This document shows positions 61,185-64,000 of a stretch of DNA of 64,000 nucleotides, in pieces; position 1 is the first letter of the stretch, and every line of letters begins with the position of its first letter. A program made the translations under genes and the position numbers. Origin of the DNA: Mycobacterium alsense (GTDB lineage: Bacteria; Actinomycetota; Actinomycetes; Mycobacteriales; Mycobacteriaceae); the NCBI RefSeq assembly GCF_002086635.1, contig NZ_MVHD01000001.1:223484-287483 (forward strand), read 5' to 3'. Under the pieces are notes generated by a model, which had not been told where the DNA came from, made no database searches, and saw nothing but the letters and a program-made list of their open reading frames with translations.

Positions 61185-64000
61185 CCGCACCCTTCGCCAA
61201 CGCGACCACCCCGCACGCCGAACGGCCGTTTATCGCGCGGATGCTGCACGCCTTCGCGGTGCCGATCATCCTGTGCTGGATCGGAATTGCCGTCGTCCTC
61301 AGCCTTTTCGTCCCGTCGCTGGAGGTGGTCGGGCAGGAGCGGTCGGTGTCGCTGAGCCCGAACGACGCGCCGTCGGTCGTGGCGATGAAGCGCATCGGAC
61401 ACGCCTTCAACGAGGGGGAGACCGACAGCGCGGCGATGATCGTGCTGGAGGGCGATCAACCCCTCGGCGACGACGCCCACAAGTACTACGACGCGATGAT
61501 CCGCAAGCTGCGCCAGGACAAGCACGTGCTGAGCGTCCAGGACTTCTGGGGTGACCCGCTGACGGCGGCCGGCGCGCAAAGCAACGACGGCAAGGCCGCG
61601 ACCGTCCAGGTGAACCTCGCCGGCAATCAGGGCGAGCCGCTGGCCACCGAATCCGTGGAAGCCGTGCGCAAGATCGTGAACAGCGTGCCCGCGCCGCCAG
61701 GGGTCAAGACCTACGTCACCGGGGCGGCGGCGCTAGCCGCGGACCTGCACCACAGCGGCGACAGATCCATGCTCAAGATCACGCTGACGACGGTCGCGGT
61801 GATCATGATCATGCTGCTGTTCGTCTACCGCTCGATCGTCACCGTGATCCTGCTGCTGGTCACGGTCGGCTTCGAGTTGACCGCGGCGCGGGGAGCGGTG
61901 GCGCTGATCGGGCACCTCGGTTTGATAGGGCTTTCCACGTTCGCGGTGTCCTTGTTGACCTCGCTGGCGATCGCGGCCGGCACGGATTACGGGATCTTCA
62001 TCATCGGCCGTTACCAGGAGGCCCGGCAGGCCGGCGAGGACCCGGAAACGGCCTTCTACACCATGTACCGCGGGACGGCCCACGTCATCCTGGGCTCCGG
62101 CCTGACGATCGCCGGGGCGACTTTTTGCCTCAGCTTCGCCCGGATGCCCTACTTCCAGACGCTCGGTGTCCCCTGCGCGGTGGGCATGCTCGTCGCCGTC
62201 GCGGTCGCGCTGACCCTGGGCCCCGCGGTGCTCACCGTCGGCAGCCGGTTCGGGCTGTTCGACCCCAAGCGCAGGCTGGGGGTCCGGGGCTGGCGCCGGG
62301 TCGGCACCGCGGTGGTTCGCTGGCCGCTGCCGATCTTGGCCGTCACGTGCGCGATCGCGCTCATCGGGCTGATCACCCTGCCCGGATACAAGGCCAGCTA
62401 CAACGACCGCGAATACCTGCCCAGTTTCATCCCCGCCAACGCGGGCCTGGCGGCCGCGGATCGCCACTTCTCCCAGGCCCGGATGAAGCCCGAGATCCTG
62501 ATGATCCAGGCGAACCACGACATGCGTAACCCGGCCGACTTCCTGATCCTGGACCGGCTGGCCAAGGGCATCTTCCGGGTCCCGGGCATCTCGCGCGTCC
62601 AGGCGATCACCCGGCCCGACGGAACGGCCATGGACCACACGTCGATCCCGTTCCAGATGAGCATGCAAAGCGCCGGGCAGATGCAGAGCATGAAGTACCA
62701 GCGCGACCAGATGGACAACATGCTCAAGCAGGCCGACGAGATGACCAAGACGATCGCCACCATGCAGCGCATGTACGACTTGATGAGCCAACTCGTCGCC
62801 ACCACGCACCGGATGGTCGGCGACACCGTCGAGATGCAGCAGATCACCAACGAGCTGCGCGACCGCATCGCGGACTTCGACGACTTCTGGCGGCCGATCC
62901 GCAGCTATTTCTATTGGGAGAGACACTGTTTCGACATTCCGATCTGCTGGTCGATCCGGCAGATCTTCGACGCTCTCGACGGTGTGGACCAGATCAGCGA
63001 CAAACTCGACACGCTCGTCGGTGACATCAAGGACCTCGATCGGCTGATGCCGCAGATGATTGCGCAGTTCCCGCCGATGATCGCGACCATGCAGAACATG
63101 CGGACGATGATGCTGGACATGCACAGCACTATGTCCGGGATCTTCGCCCAGATGGACGAGATGAGCGACAACGCAACCGCGATGGGCCACGCCTTCGACG
63201 CCGCCAAGAACGACGACTCATTCTACCTGCCGCCGGAAGTGTTCAAGAACAAGGACTTTCAGCGCGCAATGAAGAACTTCCTGTCCGCCGACGGGAAATC
63301 GGCACGCTTCATCATCCTGCACCGCGGCGACCCCGCATCGGCCGAGGGCATCGCGAGCATCGACAAGATCCGCACCGCGGCCGAGGAGTCAACCAAGGGA
63401 ACGCCTTTGGAGGACGCGAAGTTCTACCTGGCCGGCACGGGCGCCGTCTTCAAGGACATCTCCGACGGCGCCAAGTGGGACCTGGTGATCGCCGGAATCT
63501 CCTCGCTGTGCCTGATTTTCATCATCATGCTGATCCTCACCCGCGCGCTGGTCGCCGCGGCGGTCATCGTCGGCACGGTGGCCATCTCGCTGGGCGCGTC
63601 CTTCGGGCTGTCCGTGCTGTTCTGGCAGCACATCCTGGGCATCCAATTGCACTGGCTGGTGCTGGCGATGTCGGTCATCGTGCTGCTGGCCGTGGGATCC
63701 GACTACAACCTGCTGCTGGTGTCGCGGTTCAAACAGGAGATCCATGCCGGCCTGAACACGGGCATCATCCGGTCGATGGGCGGCACGGGCAAGGTGGTGA
63801 CCAACGCGGGGCTGGTGTTCGCCTTCACGATGGCGTCCATGACCGTTAGCGACGTGCGGATCATCGGGCAGGTCGGCACCACCATCGGCCTGGGCCTGCT
63901 GTTCGACACGCTGATCGTGCGCGCGTTCATGACGCCGTCGATCGCCGCGCTGCTGGGCCGCTGGTTCTGGTGGCCGATCCGGGTGCGCTCCCGCCCCGCC
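61181..64000 (+). CDS. mmpL4: MmpL4-type RND transporter, 3' end beyond window
   Basis: 940 codons visible from GTG 61181; the full protein is expected to be slightly longer. RND layout: first membrane helix about 24-45, periplasmic domain, helices with the proton-relay Asp-Tyr in [20 protein letters not shown] (about 265), a large second periplasmic part with Met/Gln-rich coiled-coil sequence (about 490-680), and second-half helices with [16 protein letters not shown] (about 830). Siderophore export role is inferred from MmpS4, iron box and the Rv0455c-like neighbour. Confidence 0.93.
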   Translation, partial: MTAPFANATTPHAERPFIARMLHAFAVPIILCWIGIAVVLSLFVPSLEVVGQERSVSLSPNDAPSVVAMKRIGHAFNEGETDSAAMIVLEGDQPLGDDAHKYYDAMIRKLRQDKHVLSVQDFWGDPLTAAGAQSNDGKAATVQVNLAGNQGEPLATESVEAVRKIVNSVPAPPGVKTYVTGAAALAADLHHSGDRSMLKITLTTVAVIMIMLLFVYRSIVTVILLLVTVGFELTAARGAVALIGHLGLIGLSTFAVSLLTSLAIAAGTDYGIFIIGRYQEARQAGEDPETAFYTMYRGTAHVILGSGLTIAGATFCLSFARMPYFQTLGVPCAVGMLVAVAVALTLGPAVLTVGSRFGLFDPKRRLGVRGWRRVGTAVVRWPLPILAVTCAIALIGLITLPGYKASYNDREYLPSFIPANAGLAAADRHFSQARMKPEILMIQANHDMRNPADFLILDRLAKGIFRVPGISRVQAITRPDGTAMDHTSIPFQMSMQSAGQMQSMKYQRDQMDNMLKQADEMTKTIATMQRMYDLMSQLVATTHRMVGDTVEMQQITNELRDRIADFDDFWRPIRSYFYWERHCFDIPICWSIRQIFDALDGVDQISDKLDTLVGDIKDLDRLMPQMIAQFPPMIATMQNMRTMMLDMHSTMSGIFAQMDEMSDNATAMGHAFDAAKNDDSFYLPPEVFKNKDFQRAMKNFLSADGKSARFIILHRGDPASAEGIASIDKIRTAAEESTKGTPLEDAKFYLAGTGAVFKDISDGAKWDLVIAGISSLCLIFIIMLILTRALVAAAVIVGTVAISLGASFGLSVLFWQHILGIQLHWLVLAMSVIVLLAVGSDYNLLLVSRFKQEIHAGLNTGIIRSMGGTGKVVTNAGLVFAFTMASMTVSDVRIIGQVGTTIGLGLLFDTLIVRAFMTPSIAALLGRWFWWPIRVRSRPA

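Overview
The window is high-GC DNA from a slow-growing Mycobacterium. Gene content and order follow the block known in M. tuberculosis as Rv0517 back to Rv0450c, read in the opposite direction. The species is probably in or near the M. avium complex; that is an inference from gene order and recalled protein similarity, not a search. Rv numbers below are recalled equivalents. No phage, insertion sequence, CRISPR array, rRNA or tRNA was seen.

Layout. 1-7.8 kb: a truncated membrane acyltransferase, the STAS protein OprA, then on the minus strand a small thioredoxin-fold gene and hemA-hemC-hemD-hemB with two small membrane genes (tetrapyrrole synthesis). 7.9-8.5 kb: an esxF/esxE-like WXG100 pair where M. 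tuberculosis has mmpS2/mmpL2. 8.6-13.4 kb: serB1, a hot-dog dehydratase gene and cmaA2, facing an acyltransferase, galE2 and two tiny basic/HTH genes. 13.5-20.1 kb: proC, thioesterase, TIM-barrel protein, membrane protein, ppx1, Rv0495c-like gene and a GntR regulator. 20.2-23.8 kb: the operon divergent from the GntR gene, ending in a GMC oxidoreductase, then an extra NUDIX gene. 23.8-30.2 kb: regX3, a MIRU-type linker, senX3, gpmA, a 57-bp tandem repeat, a YbjN-like gene, mshA and a ROK regulator. 30.4-38.3 kb: SDR, L,D-transpeptidase lprQ, murB, DUF2505, nitrilase, LmeA-like protein, deoC, two small envelope genes and hbhA. 38.5-45.0 kb: Xre regulator, DUF445 membrane protein, TetR regulator, an extra UbiA-type prenyltransferase, pcaA, umaA and fadB2. 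45.2-54.3 kb: isocitrate lyase, acyl-ACP thioesterase, ramB, lpdC, and an aldehyde dehydrogenase/DUF779 pair. 54.4-64 kb: S9 peptidase, two unrecognised exported proteins, echA2, an Rv0455c-like secreted protein, a zinc-ribbon-like protein, and mmpS4-mmpL4 behind an IdeR-type iron box (mmpL4 runs off the end).

How the genes work together. Main themes are haem synthesis, mycolic-acid modification (cmaA2, pcaA, umaA, all in one window), mycothiol synthesis, phosphate signalling (SenX3-RegX3), fatty-acid/glyoxylate carbon use (fadB2, isocitrate lyase, RamB, echA2) and siderophore export (Rv0455c-like, MmpS4, MmpL4). Many same-strand neighbours overlap by GTGA or ATGA, which points to translational coupling. 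Several genes have a TANNNT -10 element 6-8 nt before the start codon, as expected of leaderless mycobacterial mRNAs.

Most of the window is conserved mycobacterial core. The best leads for something less described are the esxF/esxE-like pair away from cpnT, the 57-bp repeat grown from the 3' end of the YbjN-like gene, the 18-residue ORF linking senX3 and regX3, the prenyltransferase and NUDIX insertions, and the exported proteins at 56.5-58 kb.
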